This document shows, piece by piece, positions 7,810 through 17,517 of a stretch of DNA of 64,000 nucleotides (position 1 is its first letter; the number at the start of each line of letters is the position of its first letter). A model generated the notes under the pieces. It had not been told where the DNA came from. It was given only the letters and a program-made list of their open reading frames with translations, and did not search any database. The position numbers and the translations under genes were made by a program. Source of the DNA: Sphingobium cupriresistens (GTDB taxonomy: Bacteria > Pseudomonadota > Alphaproteobacteria > Sphingomonadales > Sphingomonadaceae); NCBI RefSeq assembly GCF_004152865.1, contig NZ_SEOO01000017.1:1-64000 (forward strand). Reading direction: 5' to 3'.

Positions 7810-8962
7810 TGGGCGCCGACGTCTGCTTTGCGGGCACGACCCGCACCCGGTCTCCTGCGGCCAGTGCGTCGGGCGGGGTTTGCACAACCCGATCGGTGCG
7901 CTTGAGGCCGTTCAGAATTTCGATCGTCGGTCCGAGATCGCGCCCGAGCATGACGGGACGCAGCGCGACCACGCCGCTGCCATCGACGACAGCCACCTGC
8001 GCCCCTTGAGACCCGAGGATCATTGCGCTTGCGGGAATCTGCAACGTGCCTTCACCGCCAGGCAGCGCGATATGCACTTCGGCATAGGCACCGGGGCGCA
8101 AGCGGCCATTGCGATTGTCGACCAGAAACTCGACGAGCATCGTCCCGGACTGGCGATCGACCGCATCAGCAAGGCGCGACAGTGACGCCTGATAGGTCTC
8201 GCCGGGCCGCTCTGGCACGGTGAACGTTGCGCGGGTTCCCTGTGCGAGCTGGCCGGACACCGCCTGCGGAACGCGCACATAGAGCCGCAGCCGGCTGACA
8301 TCGGCGATCGTAAACATCGGCTCGGCGCCGGGCGTTGTCCCGCTGACCAGCGCGCCAAGCTGCGCCGACCGGCTCGTGACAACGCCGTCGAACGGCGCGG
8401 TCAAGCGGGTGAAGCCGCTGAGCGCGCTCAGCCGCCCGACATCGGCCTGGGCTGCCTGCGCGCGGGCATCGGCCGACGCGAACTGGCCCTGCTTCTCGTC
8501 AGTCTCCTGGCGCGACACCGCATCCTTCTTGAACAGACCATCCCAGCGTGTGGCGGTGGTCTCCGCCAGCCTGCGATCGGCGGTCGCGGTCCGATAGGCC
8601 GCACGCGCCTGCGCAAGCTGCTGGTCGAGTTCTGGGGCGTCGAGTATCGCAAGTGTCTGGCCGCGCCGAACGCGGTCGCCGATGTCCGCCCTCCATTCGC
8701 GCACATAACCCGAAACGCGGGCGTTGATCGCAGCCCTGTTATAGGGATCGAGATTGCCGGGCAGGACGATTTCACCCGGCTGACCCGGCCTGGGCGGCGC
8801 GACGGCGACCGTGGGCAAGGCGTTTTCCGCTGCGATTTCGGCCTGCTCGCGTTCCGCGGCGCCCCGCGACACGAGGCCGCCGCCGACGAGCGCGGCCACG
8901 AGCATGGCAGCGCCGGCGCCGTAGAGGCTGGAGCGCCGTTTATGGAAAGGTCGATCAGACAT
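7796..8962 (-). CDS. RND efflux periplasmic adaptor (HlyD/AcrA family)
   Basis: The protein has one N-terminal membrane anchor (LYGAGAAMLVAALVGGG). A lipoyl-type half motif follows (YVREWRADIGDRVRRGQTLA), then a coiled-coil hairpin, the second lipoyl half (LTAPFDGVVTSRSAQLG) and a beta-barrel domain. It links the inner-membrane pump to the outer-membrane channel. The ATG at 8962 overlaps the permease stop and was preferred over a TTG four codons earlier, whose ribosome site is too close. Substrates cannot be told from sequence. Confidence 0.93.
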   Translation of the reverse strand: MSDRPFHKRRSSLYGAGAAMLVAALVGGGLVSRGAAEREQAEIAAENALPTVAVAPPRPGQPGEIVLPGNLDPYNRAAINARVSGYVREWRADIGDRVRRGQTLAILDAPELDQQLAQARAAYRTATADRRLAETTATRWDGLFKKDAVSRQETDEKQGQFASADARAQAAQADVGRLSALSGFTRLTAPFDGVVTSRSAQLGALVSGTTPGAEPMFTIADVSRLRLYVRVPQAVSGQLAQGTRATFTVPERPGETYQASLSRLADAVDRQSGTMLVEFLVDNRNGRLRPGAYAEVHIALPGGEGTLQIPASAMILGSQGAQVAVVDGSGVVALRPVMLGRDLGPTIEILNGLKRTDRVVQTPPDALAAGDRVRVVPAKQTSAPNAKP

Positions 8963-11900
8963 GCTGGAGTTCAAGCTCCTTGCCAGGTGCGGAGGGCGCG
9001 CCCTTGCGGTGCGCGAAGCTGAAGAGGGCAGGCACGAACAGCAGCGTCGCCACCGTCGCGAAGATCAGCCCGCCGATGACGGCGCGGCCGAGCGGCGCGT
9101 TCTGCTCGGCGCCTTCGCCGATGCCGATCGCCATAGGCGCCATGCCGATGATGATGGCGAACGCCGTCATCAGCACCGGCCTGAACCGCACCGACGCCGC
9201 CTCGATCGCTGCCTGGGTGGCGTCACCCAGCACTGCGAGACGCTCGCGCGCGAAGCTGACGACGAGGATGGCGTTGGCCGTGGCGACGCCCATGCACATG
9301 ATCGCACCGGTCAGCGCCGGCACCGAAATGGTCGTCCCGGTTAGGAATAGCATCCAGACGATGCCGGCGAAGGCGGCGGGCAACGCGCCAATGATGACGA
9401 GCGGATCGACCCAGCTCTGGAAGTTGACGACGATCACCAGATAGATGAGCAGGACGGCCCCGATCAGCCCTAGCGCTAGCCCGCTGAACGCCTGGTTCAT
9501 GGTCTGATACTGGCCGGCGATGGTTACAGTGACGCCCTTTGGCCGATCTTGATCGAGGTCGGAGATGATTCGCTGAACATCGCCCACCACTGCGCCGAGA
9601 TCGCGCGCCTGCGGCGTTGCATAGATGTTGACGACTGGCTGGATGTTAGCGCGGCTCGCGACATTGATCGTCGTGCTGCGGGTCACGCCGCCAAGCCCGC
9701 CCAGGGTCTGCGAAGCGCCACCGCCCGAGGGCAGGACCGGCAGTGACTCGATCGCCGCGATCGTATCGACGTCGAGTTCTGGCACCTGCGCTACGACGGG
9801 ATAGGAGATGCCGTTCTCAGGGTTCAGCCAATAGACCGGCGCGGTTTGCTGTGTCCCGGCGAGCGCGGTCGCGACATTGGTCGTGACGTCGCGCTGGGTC
9901 AGGCCATATTGAGCGATGCGCGCGCGATCGATGTCGACGTCAAGCTGCGGCGCTCGCGAGGATTGCTGGATACGCGCATCGGCGAGGCCGGGGACGCCGC
10001 GAAGGCGCTTCAGAAGTTTCTGGGCATAGGCTTCGTTCGCGGCAACGTTGCGGCCGCGCACCTGGATGTCGATCGGCGCGGGCGATCCGAAATTGAGGAT
10101 TTGGCTGGTGATGTCGGCGGGCAGGAAAGCAAAGTCGATTCCGGGGAAGCTTTTGGGCAATTCCCGGCGCAACGCAGCGACGTGATCCGCCGTCGCCGTG
10201 CGCTCCTCGCCAAGGGCAATCATGAGGTCGCCATCGTTCGACCCGACCGTCCCGCTGTTGTTGTAGATCGTGTTGAGCGGCGCCGAAGACAGCCCGACAT
10301 TGCTGACCATCGTCTTGATCTCTTTGCCGGGAATGATCTCGCGCACCCGCGCCTGCACGCGCGAGAGCAGCGCTGCAGTATCTTCGATCCGCGTCCCCGC
10401 CGGCGCGCGAACGTGCATGGTAATCTGTCCGGCATCGACGCTCGGGAAGAAGTCTCGTCCAAGCGTCGGGATCAACAGCAGCGAGGCAAGCATGACGCCC
10501 AGGAAGGCCGGCATGAAGATCCGGCGCGCGGTGAGCACGCGCGCGAGCAGCGTTGCGAAGCGGTCGCGCAGACCATCGAACCAGCGCGAAAAGCGATGCT
10601 GGAAACGAACCAACGGATTACGTGAGGTAGCCTTGGCGTCCTCCTCGCCATGATGATGCGGACGCAGCAGATACATCGCCATCGTCGGGATCAGGGTGCG
10701 CGACAGGATGAACGAAGCGATCATCGCGAAGATGACGGCGAGTGCCATCGGCACGAACAGATAGCCGGCAACGCCCGGCAGGAAGAACATCGGCACGAAC
10801 ACGATGCAGATGCAGGTGACGGCGACGAAGGCCGGGGCCACGATCTGCGCCGCGCCGTCCATAATCGAGCGCAGCACCGGCTTGCCGTGCTCAAGGTGCC
10901 AATTGACGTTCTCGATCGTCACCGTCGCGTCGTCGACGAGGATACCGATTGCCAGCGCAAGACCGCCCAGCGTCATGATATTGAGTGTGTGCCCTGTAGC
11001 GCCCAACGCAAAGATCGCGCCGAGGATCGCCAGCGGAATGGTGATGACGATGATGACCGTCGATCGCCACGAGCCGAGAAACAGGAGGATCATCAGGGAG
11101 GTCAGGACCGCGGCCAGCACACCCTCGAACGCGACGCCTGATACCGCAGCTTTCACCAACACCGACTGGTCGCTGATGAGCTGAACACGCAGGTTGTCGG
11201 GGAGACCCTCTACGATCAGCGGAATGCGGTTGCGGATCGTGTCGACGATGGTGAGCGTCGAGGCCGCGCCGCTCTTCAGCACTGTCATGAGCACCGAGCG
11301 CTGGCCTTCGACCTGCACGATATTGGTCTGCGGCGGCGCGCCGTCGCGCACCTGCGCCACATCGCGCATGATGATCGTTGCGCCGTTCACGGTCTTGACC
11401 GGGAGACTGTTGAGTTGCTCGACCGAGCCCGGCGCGCTGTTTAGACGAACATTATACTGGAGGCCGCCAACCTTGGCGAAGCCGGCTGGCGTGATCTGGG
11501 TCTGCGCGGCGATCGCAGCCGCCACATCGCTGGCCGAAAGACCCTTCGATCTCAGCGCCTCGGGGTTGATGTCGATCTGGATCTGGCGCTGTTTGCCGCC
11601 GAACGGGAACGGCATGGCGACGCCCGGCACCGTGATAAGCTGGGGCCGGATCTGGTTGGTGCCGAGATCATAAAGCTGTTGCTCACTCAAGCCCTCGCCG
11701 GAGAGCGCCACTTGCACGATCGGCACCGTCGAGGCGTCATAATTGACGATAAGCGGCGGCGTGATGCCGGGCGGCAACTGCCGTAGGACGGTCTGCGAAA
11801 TCGAGGTCACCTGCGCCGTCGCGGTGCGGATATCGGCATTGGGCTGGAAGTAGATGCGCACGACCGCTACGCCGTTCATCGATTGGCTCTCGATCCGGTC

Positions 11901-12137
11901 AATGTCGTTGACGGTCGTGGTCAGCACACGCTCGAACGGATTGATGATTCGCCCGGCCATGTCCTCGGGCGACAGCCCGTTATAGGTCCAGGCCGTCGCA
12001 ATGACCGGCACACCGATGCGCGGGAAAATGTCGACCGGCATTCGCAGAACGGACAAAATTCCCAGACCGAAGATGAGCACGGCCATGACGATGAAGGTCA
12101 GCGGTCGCGTCAGCGCGACGCGCACGAGCGCCATCAT
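8955..12137 (-). CDS. RND efflux permease (HAE1-type)
   Basis: The 1,060-residue permease has the twelve-helix layout and two large periplasmic loops of AcrB-like pumps. The TM4 motif ILVDDATVTIENV carries the paired Asp of proton-coupled RND transporters. It lacks metal-specific HME signatures, so drugs, detergents or organic compounds are more likely substrates than metals. It is the first gene of permease-adaptor-channel-DsbA. A PmrA-box-like repeat 78 bp upstream suggests control by the two-component system at 26-28 kb. Confidence 0.93.
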   Translation of the reverse strand: MMALVRVALTRPLTFIVMAVLIFGLGILSVLRMPVDIFPRIGVPVIATAWTYNGLSPEDMAGRIINPFERVLTTTVNDIDRIESQSMNGVAVVRIYFQPNADIRTATAQVTSISQTVLRQLPPGITPPLIVNYDASTVPIVQVALSGEGLSEQQLYDLGTNQIRPQLITVPGVAMPFPFGGKQRQIQIDINPEALRSKGLSASDVAAAIAAQTQITPAGFAKVGGLQYNVRLNSAPGSVEQLNSLPVKTVNGATIIMRDVAQVRDGAPPQTNIVQVEGQRSVLMTVLKSGAASTLTIVDTIRNRIPLIVEGLPDNLRVQLISDQSVLVKAAVSGVAFEGVLAAVLTSLMILLFLGSWRSTVIIVITIPLAILGAIFALGATGHTLNIMTLGGLALAIGILVDDATVTIENVNWHLEHGKPVLRSIMDGAAQIVAPAFVAVTCICIVFVPMFFLPGVAGYLFVPMALAVIFAMIASFILSRTLIPTMAMYLLRPHHHGEEDAKATSRNPLVRFQHRFSRWFDGLRDRFATLLARVLTARRIFMPAFLGVMLASLLLIPTLGRDFFPSVDAGQITMHVRAPAGTRIEDTAALLSRVQARVREIIPGKEIKTMVSNVGLSSAPLNTIYNNSGTVGSNDGDLMIALGEERTATADHVAALRRELPKSFPGIDFAFLPADITSQILNFGSPAPIDIQVRGRNVAANEAYAQKLLKRLRGVPGLADARIQQSSRAPQLDVDIDRARIAQYGLTQRDVTTNVATALAGTQQTAPVYWLNPENGISYPVVAQVPELDVDTIAAIESLPVLPSGGGASQTLGGLGGVTRSTTINVASRANIQPVVNIYATPQARDLGAVVGDVQRIISDLDQDRPKGVTVTIAGQYQTMNQAFSGLALGLIGAVLLIYLVIVVNFQSWVDPLVIIGALPAAFAGIVWMLFLTGTTISVPALTGAIMCMGVATANAILVVSFARERLAVLGDATQAAIEAASVRFRPVLMTAFAIIIGMAPMAIGIGEGAEQNAPLGRAVIGGLIFATVATLLFVPALFSFAHRKGAPSAPGKELELQHV

Positions 12138-12214
12138 CGGGACCGGTTCCGGAACAGAGGCATCTTGGTGAGCATCGTTGGTCCTCCCGCGAGATCGCGA
12201 AAAAGACGGCTCAG

Positions 12215-12231
12215 CTTAAGGCTGCCTTATG
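12215..12231 (+). promoter_or_regulatory. PmrA/QseB-like box upstream of the RND operon
   Basis: CTTAAG-GCTGC-CTTATG is a tandem half-site with 11-bp spacing. The same layout occurs at 16022-16038 and twice at 28042-28081, beside the two-component genes. It is 78 bp before the permease start. Confidence 0.65.
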
Positions 12232-12298
12232 AGATGCTGCACCGCGAAAATATCGGCCAAATAGGACGCTCGCCTGCGCGAACGTGATTCCGGCGCCG

Positions 12299-13795
12299 TC
12301 AAATGTGACGGCGACGTGGTCGGCCGTGCTTCTGACGCTTGAGAAGCAGCGCGGCGAGCATGGTGATGGCCGCGCACAGCGGCAGAACCGGACCCCAACG
12401 GCTGAAGACGGTGGCGGCGTTGGGGGCCGGCAGGACGGCATCGAGCCGCGCGGCTTCGTGCGCTGGCAGGCTGGCCGCGATTGCGCCGTCGGCCCGAATG
12501 ACCGCCGTGCGGCCCGTCGGCGTGGCGCGAATGATCGGCAATCCCTGCTCGATCGCACGCAGGCGCGCCTGGGCGAGATGCTGTTCGGGTCCACCCTTGC
12601 CGAACCAGGCGTCGTTGGACGGATTGAAAAGGAACGCTGGCCGGTGCGATCGATCGATCACGCCTGATGGGAATACGATCTCGTAGCAGATGGATATGCC
12701 CAGCCTGAGGCCGTCGATATCAAGTGTTTGCGGGCCAGGTCCTGGAACGAAGTCCGCCTCGCCCGGCACCAGTCGGGCGGCACCGAGCCGCTCCAGCAAC
12801 CCTGCAAACGGCAGATATTCGCCGAAGGGCACGAGCTGCGCCTTGTCGTAGCGGCCGAGAAGGCGTCCGGCGGCGTCGAGGACGAAGACACTGTTGGTAT
12901 AGCGGCCGTCTCCAGCTTCGCCGGTCGCGCCGGTGAACAGCAGGTCTCGCGGACCTAGAATCGATGCCGCTCGCGATCGAAGCGCGGGATCGGCATCGAG
13001 CGGCTCTATGATCGCTGCTTCAGGCCAGAAGACAAGCTGCGGGGCTGCGGTAGTTCCAGGCGGACCGCTGAGGCTGCGATAGCGTTCGAGTTGCATCCTC
13101 GCCTGACCCGGCCGCCATTTGTCGGCCTGATCGATATTCACCTGCACGAGACGGATCGGGACTTCCGTATCGGGTGCGGCTCGGGGACCAGCCAGTGCGA
13201 GCGTGAGGACGAGCATCGCGGGCGCCAGAGACATCGCGGCCGCACCAGCGCGCCGCGTGACGGCCGCGAGCAGCCCCGCGATCGCTATGGTCACGCCCGA
13301 TAGCCCGAGCGCGCCGATCACCGCCGCGCTTCGAGCCATCTCACCGAGCGGCAGCCAGATGACGCCCAGCGGATTCCACGGGAAGCCGGTCAACAGGACA
13401 CCGCGTAACCATTCGGCCAGAATGAAGGTGGCGGCACTGGCAAGAGCGAAGCCGGCCGATCCGCTCGTTCGCGAGACAGCAAAAGCCGCGCCGAGCGACA
13501 ATGCCCAATAGCCGGCAGTGTAGGCCGCCAGCAACGCCACCGCGGCCCATCCCAGCGATTGGGGCATCGCGGCCTGATAGGTGAAGGCATGCGCCAGCCA
13601 GGTCAGGCTGGCGCAGCCCAGGCCAAGGCCGAACCACCATCCGGCGCCCGCCGCCTGCCGCCACGATCGCGCGCCGCCCGCGTGGCGGAGCAGCAGAATC
13701 AGGCTCAACAGGGTAATCGGCCAAAGCGACCAGGGCGCGAAGCCGAGCGATGAGATCGCGCCAAGGGCGAAGATCGCCGCTCGGATCAGGATCAC
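12299..13795 (-). CDS. lnt: Apolipoprotein N-acyltransferase (accessory Lnt)
   Basis: The 498-residue protein has N-terminal membrane helices and a C-terminal nitrilase domain with the Glu-Lys-Cys triad in place: VFWPEAAI (Glu), YDKAQLVPFGEYLPF (Lys) and ISICYEIVFP (Cys). Lnt adds the third acyl chain to lipoproteins in the inner membrane. The GTG start overlaps the DsbD stop by four bases, so the two are co-expressed. As it sits on a mobile element it is probably a second copy. Extra lnt copies are known near copper and envelope stress genes. Confidence 0.9.
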   Translation of the reverse strand: MILIRAAIFALGAISSLGFAPWSLWPITLLSLILLLRHAGGARSWRQAAGAGWWFGLGLGCASLTWLAHAFTYQAAMPQSLGWAAVALLAAYTAGYWALSLGAAFAVSRTSGSAGFALASAATFILAEWLRGVLLTGFPWNPLGVIWLPLGEMARSAAVIGALGLSGVTIAIAGLLAAVTRRAGAAAMSLAPAMLVLTLALAGPRAAPDTEVPIRLVQVNIDQADKWRPGQARMQLERYRSLSGPPGTTAAPQLVFWPEAAIIEPLDADPALRSRAASILGPRDLLFTGATGEAGDGRYTNSVFVLDAAGRLLGRYDKAQLVPFGEYLPFAGLLERLGAARLVPGEADFVPGPGPQTLDIDGLRLGISICYEIVFPSGVIDRSHRPAFLFNPSNDAWFGKGGPEQHLAQARLRAIEQGLPIIRATPTGRTAVIRADGAIAASLPAHEAARLDAVLPAPNAATVFSRWGPVLPLCAAITMLAALLLKRQKHGRPRRRHI

Positions 13796-15999
13796 GAGGT
13801 CGACGCCTGCTCGACCAGCAGCCCGGCTGACAGTATCTGCGGCAGTTCGCGCTCCTCGCCGCCGCGCGTGACGAACAGATAATAGGGAACGGAGTTTCGG
13901 CCCCGCGAGGCCAGGAAGCGGGTGATGGCGGGATCGCCGCGCGTCCAGTCGCCGACCAGGGTGACGATGCCGGCCTGCGCGAAGGCGGCTTGGGTGTCAT
14001 CACGGTCGATGGCGACGCGCTTGTTGACCTGGCAGATCAGGCACCAATCGGCGGTCATGTCGATGAAAACGGGCGTTCCCGCCGTTCGCAGTTCGGCCAG
14101 CCGTGCTTCGCTGAAAGGTTCCAGCCGGCCCGCTGAAGTCGTAGGGGCGGCCTGACTGCCGACGGCCAGAGGACCGGGCAACTGGATGGCGAAAACGACA
14201 AGAATCGAAGCCAGCACGGGGATCAGCGCCGGCCCAGCCTTGCGGCCGCCAGCCTGACGATGGCCCGTCCACCATAGCCCGACGCCCGCGAGGCCGGCGA
14301 GCAGGAGGCCGAAGCCCAAGCCGTCCACGCCGCTCTGGCGGCCAAGCACCCACGCAAGGCCGATCGCGGTGAGCAGCATGGGAATGGCCAGCACGCGGCG
14401 GAACGTCTCCATCCACTTTCCAGGCCGGGGCAGAATGCGCTGCAAGGCGGGAACGAAGGCAATCGCCAGGAAGGGCAGCGCCATACCGATGCCGAGCCCG
14501 GCGAACACCGCCAGCGTAGCGGACGCCGGCAGCACGAGCGCGGCACCGAGCGCAACGCCCAGGAACGGCCCGCTGCACGGGGTGGCGATGATCGCCGCGA
14601 GCGCGCCGGTGCCGAACGCACCGCTCCAGCCCGGCTGTGCCAACCGCCCGCCGGCAAGCGAAATGCCGTGGATTTCAAAAAGCCCCGCGAGATTGAGGGC
14701 GATGGCGAGCGACAGCAGCATCAGGACCAAGATGATGCGGGGATCCTGTAACTGGAACGACCAGCCGATGTCGTGGCCCAGCGCCCGCGCGCCAATCAGA
14801 ATTGCGCCCAGAAGCGTGGTCGTGGCGACGCTGCCCGCGAAGTAGGCGACACCCTCTATCTTGGCCGTCCGTCGATCGATGCCCGACTTGGCCAGGCTGA
14901 GCGCCTTTAGCGAGAGGATCGGGAAAACGCACGGCATCAGGTTGAGCAACAGGCCGCCAAGGATCGCACCGGTCAGCGCGATCCGTAGCGCCGAGCCGTT
15001 ACCGGCTTCCTCCGCTGCTGTTGATGGGGCGGGCTCAATCAACCGTTCGACCGTCGCGACGGTCGCGGTCGGACTGGAAAGACGCGCAGGCGCTTCTTCA
15101 GCCTCGGCGAGTGGACTACGCGCCGGGGTCGGTGCAGTCGTTGGTGAGCCGCTCAAGACAAAGCTTCTGCGGCCATCGGTCACGACGCCGGAAAACGCCC
15201 CCGCCGGCGCGAACCCCGACGCCGGAATGGTGATCTGGATCGCCCCGCCTTGTCCTCTCGTTACGCGCTGCGACGCGGCGGCGTCGAACCATCCCGCATC
15301 GACCGGAAAAAGGCGCGCGCTGGATGGATCGAGCCCTTGCGCGCCAATCACGTCGAAGATCCAATTCGCCCCCTGCCGCGTGATCGCGCTGCGCGCCTCG
15401 CCCGGACGCGGCAGTGCGGCCTCGGCGGCGGACATCAGCGCGCGGCTGCTGCCTGCCGCGCCGTCCCCTGCTGTAAGGTCGAGCCGAAGCGTGGCGCGCT
15501 CGGGAACGCACAGCGTGTCCGAGCAAGCAAGCCAGTTGAGATCGACTTCGATCGGAAGCCGCGTCCCTCGTGGGATCGATGGCGGCACGTCGAGATCGGC
15601 GAGCAAGGTGAAGGCGCCCTTGTGGACATAGCTGGCGAGACCGGCCAGTTCGAGCAGGGTCGGCGGCGGGTGTTGCAGTTCCCTGATCCGCACGCCCTGG
15701 GGCGCCCGCCACGCCGCTTCGACCGGCAGGCCGGAGTCGCCTGGATTGACCCAATATCCGTGCCAGCCGGACTCGGGCGTCATGCGGATGGCGATGCGGC
15801 TCGTCGCCCCCGGCCTGGGCGTCTCGGTCGAGGCATGAATGGATGCGTCGATATGTCGGCTGCCTTGGGCGGTGGCCAACGACGGGAAGGCGACAAGCAG
15901 GATCGCCAGCATGACCCAGAGAGGGAGGGCATTCAGCGATCCAAGCGACAACGGGGGCGTGGCCGGCGCCGGGCCGACGGTGTTCATGGAGCCGTGCAT
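13792..15999 (-). CDS. DsbD/ScsB-like transmembrane thiol reductase
   Basis: The large protein has a signal peptide (LWVMLAILLVAFPSLATAQG) and a periplasmic DsbD-alpha-like domain with a Cys pair (LACSDTLCVPE). A central multi-helix DsbD domain follows (LNLMPCVFPILSLKA and TPCSGPFLGVALG). The C-terminal thioredoxin domain has DWCLICQVNK. It carries electrons from cytoplasmic thioredoxin to periplasmic partners such as the DsbA/TlpA proteins of this region. The C-terminal CLIC site and layout are closer to ScsB than to classic DsbD. The frame opens at 16059, but a regulatory box at 16022-16038 argues for a start at 15999 or 15987. Confidence 0.88.
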   Translation of the reverse strand: MHGSMNTVGPAPATPPLSLGSLNALPLWVMLAILLVAFPSLATAQGSRHIDASIHASTETPRPGATSRIAIRMTPESGWHGYWVNPGDSGLPVEAAWRAPQGVRIRELQHPPPTLLELAGLASYVHKGAFTLLADLDVPPSIPRGTRLPIEVDLNWLACSDTLCVPERATLRLDLTAGDGAAGSSRALMSAAEAALPRPGEARSAITRQGANWIFDVIGAQGLDPSSARLFPVDAGWFDAAASQRVTRGQGGAIQITIPASGFAPAGAFSGVVTDGRRSFVLSGSPTTAPTPARSPLAEAEEAPARLSSPTATVATVERLIEPAPSTAAEEAGNGSALRIALTGAILGGLLLNLMPCVFPILSLKALSLAKSGIDRRTAKIEGVAYFAGSVATTTLLGAILIGARALGHDIGWSFQLQDPRIILVLMLLSLAIALNLAGLFEIHGISLAGGRLAQPGWSGAFGTGALAAIIATPCSGPFLGVALGAALVLPASATLAVFAGLGIGMALPFLAIAFVPALQRILPRPGKWMETFRRVLAIPMLLTAIGLAWVLGRQSGVDGLGFGLLLAGLAGVGLWWTGHRQAGGRKAGPALIPVLASILVVFAIQLPGPLAVGSQAAPTTSAGRLEPFSEARLAELRTAGTPVFIDMTADWCLICQVNKRVAIDRDDTQAAFAQAGIVTLVGDWTRGDPAITRFLASRGRNSVPYYLFVTRGGEERELPQILSAGLLVEQASTS

Positions 16000-16021
16000 C
16001 ACGGCGGCATCGGCCGCGCAG

Positions 16022-16038
16022 CTTAAGGCTGGCTTAGC
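16022..16038 (+). promoter_or_regulatory. PmrA/QseB-like box upstream of the DsbD-Lnt operon
   Basis: CTTAAG-GCTGG-CTTAGC has the same tandem spacing as the boxes at 12215 and 28042. It lies just upstream of the likely DsbD start, which implies a very short leader. Confidence 0.6.
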
Positions 16039-16062
16039 AGCGCCGCCCGTGGAGCCCATTCC

Positions 16063-16623
16063 TCATGGGATCAACGCCCATCCCTTGAGCTGCAATGTGG
16101 CCAATGTGGTCATCGCGGAAAGATCGATGGTCACATTGGCTGACACCGACTGTCGCTCGATCCCCTGCCGCGCCAGTGCCTGTCCGCAAACACGAATGTC
16201 CACGCCTGCCTCCGTCAGGGCCGCGATCAGCGGTGTATTCGGATTGTCATGCCCGAAGCGCACTCCATAGGCCGCGTCGCCCAAAACAGACACGGTCGGC
16301 GGCCCATGCACCACCGCTACCACGTCTCCGCGCTTCGTGCGGATGCCGGCGGAACCAAGCAGGTTCACGAACCGCGCGACCTTATCGAGACCGGGATTGG
16401 GTTGGTCCGGCTTTTCTGCCCCTTCCGTCACGTCGAACACGACCCTGTAGGTAAGCGCAGGGTCGGGTTGGCCGCCTGCTCCCGCCATCGGCGTGATGGT
16501 CCCGAACCGCGCGACCACCGGATGACGTGGGTCCGGCGCCGATTGCGCGCTGGCGCTCGTCGTGCTGGCGGTCGCCAGCGCGGCGGCGACCAAGGCGATC
16601 CCGGTCTCGCGCCGGGTCATCAT
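16063..16623 (-). CDS. Periplasmic DsrE-family protein
   Basis: The 186-residue protein has an N-terminal signal (MMTRRETGIALVAAALATAS, cut near SAQS) and a DsrE/DsrF-like fold. A conserved Cys lies in DIRVCGQALAR, in the position used to carry sulfur in the family. Members handle persulfide sulfur or act as small accessory proteins. The start overlaps the methyltransferase stop by four bases. Its place between the bd oxidase and DsbD genes fits a role in periplasmic sulfur or thiol chemistry, which is inferred. Confidence 0.8.
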   Translation of the reverse strand: MMTRRETGIALVAAALATASTTSASAQSAPDPRHPVVARFGTITPMAGAGGQPDPALTYRVVFDVTEGAEKPDQPNPGLDKVARFVNLLGSAGIRTKRGDVVAVVHGPPTVSVLGDAAYGVRFGHDNPNTPLIAALTEAGVDIRVCGQALARQGIERQSVSANVTIDLSAMTTLATLQLKGWALIP

Positions 16624-17501
16624 GCCGTCCTCCCGGCATGGGCTGTGACGAACAAGGCTTTCGACGGCAAGCCGACGCCCTCGGGGGTTTCCCGCCCAGC
16701 GAACATGCGGACGAGATCGTCCCGGACGGCCGCCTGCTGTGAAGGATCGAGATCCTTGATGAGATCGCCGATATGCAGGGACTCCAGCGTGAAGGACGCG
16801 GCCTCATCTGTGCCGTTCCCCGGTCCGCCGATATATTGGATTCCTTCCCAGGCGACGATATCAACATCATCGAAATTAGCATTGCCCAGCAGGTCACGCA
16901 CATAGTCGGTTTCGCCAAGCGCGAAGGGACCGGGCGCGCGCGGCACGGGCGGCGGAAGCTCGATATGCCGCGCGAGCACGTCGATCATGGCGGTGAACCA
17001 CGGGTTCTCGCCCGGCGGCGCCCAGACGGCGATATCGAGCCGGCCACCATTCACCAGCATGCGACGCAGATTGGCGAAAGCCGCATAGGGATCGGCGAAG
17101 AACATCGAACCGAAGCGCGAGAACAGCCGGTCGAACGGCGCCCCGGCCGGCATCACGCTCCCTGCATCGGCGACCTCGAAAGCGATATTCGCAATTTCCT
17201 CGTCCCGCGCACGCTCGCGCGCCGCCCCGATGAGAACTGGCGAGATATCGACCCCTACGACCCCGCCCTCCGGGCCGACCATCCCGGCGATCCGCCGCGT
17301 TGTCCATCCGCCGCCGCAGCCGATATCGACGACGCTTTCGACTTGCCTGTAGCCGGCATGGGAGAGCAGCGCGGCGCCGATCGGCTCAATCATTCGCTCC
17401 AGACTGTCGAGATTGGCCAGCCAGCGGTCGCCCGAGGCGCCAGCCCAATCCGAGGCGGTTAAAGCGCCCTTGTCAGATGCCCTTGTCATGTTCTCCTTCA
17501 T
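16620..17501 (-). CDS. Class I SAM-dependent methyltransferase
   Basis: The 293-residue protein carries the SAM-binding motif I VVDIGCGGGWTTRRI, an acidic loop GVVGVDISPVL (motif II) and a FSRFGSMFF segment. It resembles UbiE/Methyltransf_11-type enzymes. The substrate is unknown; thiol or quinone-like methylation would fit the neighbours but is a guess. AAGGAG lies just before the ATG. The gene follows the bd oxidase operon and is coupled to the DsrE gene. Confidence 0.85.
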   Translation of the reverse strand: MKENMTRASDKGALTASDWAGASGDRWLANLDSLERMIEPIGAALLSHAGYRQVESVVDIGCGGGWTTRRIAGMVGPEGGVVGVDISPVLIGAARERARDEEIANIAFEVADAGSVMPAGAPFDRLFSRFGSMFFADPYAAFANLRRMLVNGGRLDIAVWAPPGENPWFTAMIDVLARHIELPPPVPRAPGPFALGETDYVRDLLGNANFDDVDIVAWEGIQYIGGPGNGTDEAASFTLESLHIGDLIKDLDPSQQAAVRDDLVRMFAGRETPEGVGLPSKALFVTAHAGRTA

Positions 17502-17517
17502 ATCGCTCTCCTTACGC

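Noticed and set aside
9846-10625. Long open frame antisense to the RND permease
   Set aside because: The minus-strand permease is full length with all motifs; the antisense frame is Arg/Asp/His-rich as expected for high-GC shadow frames.
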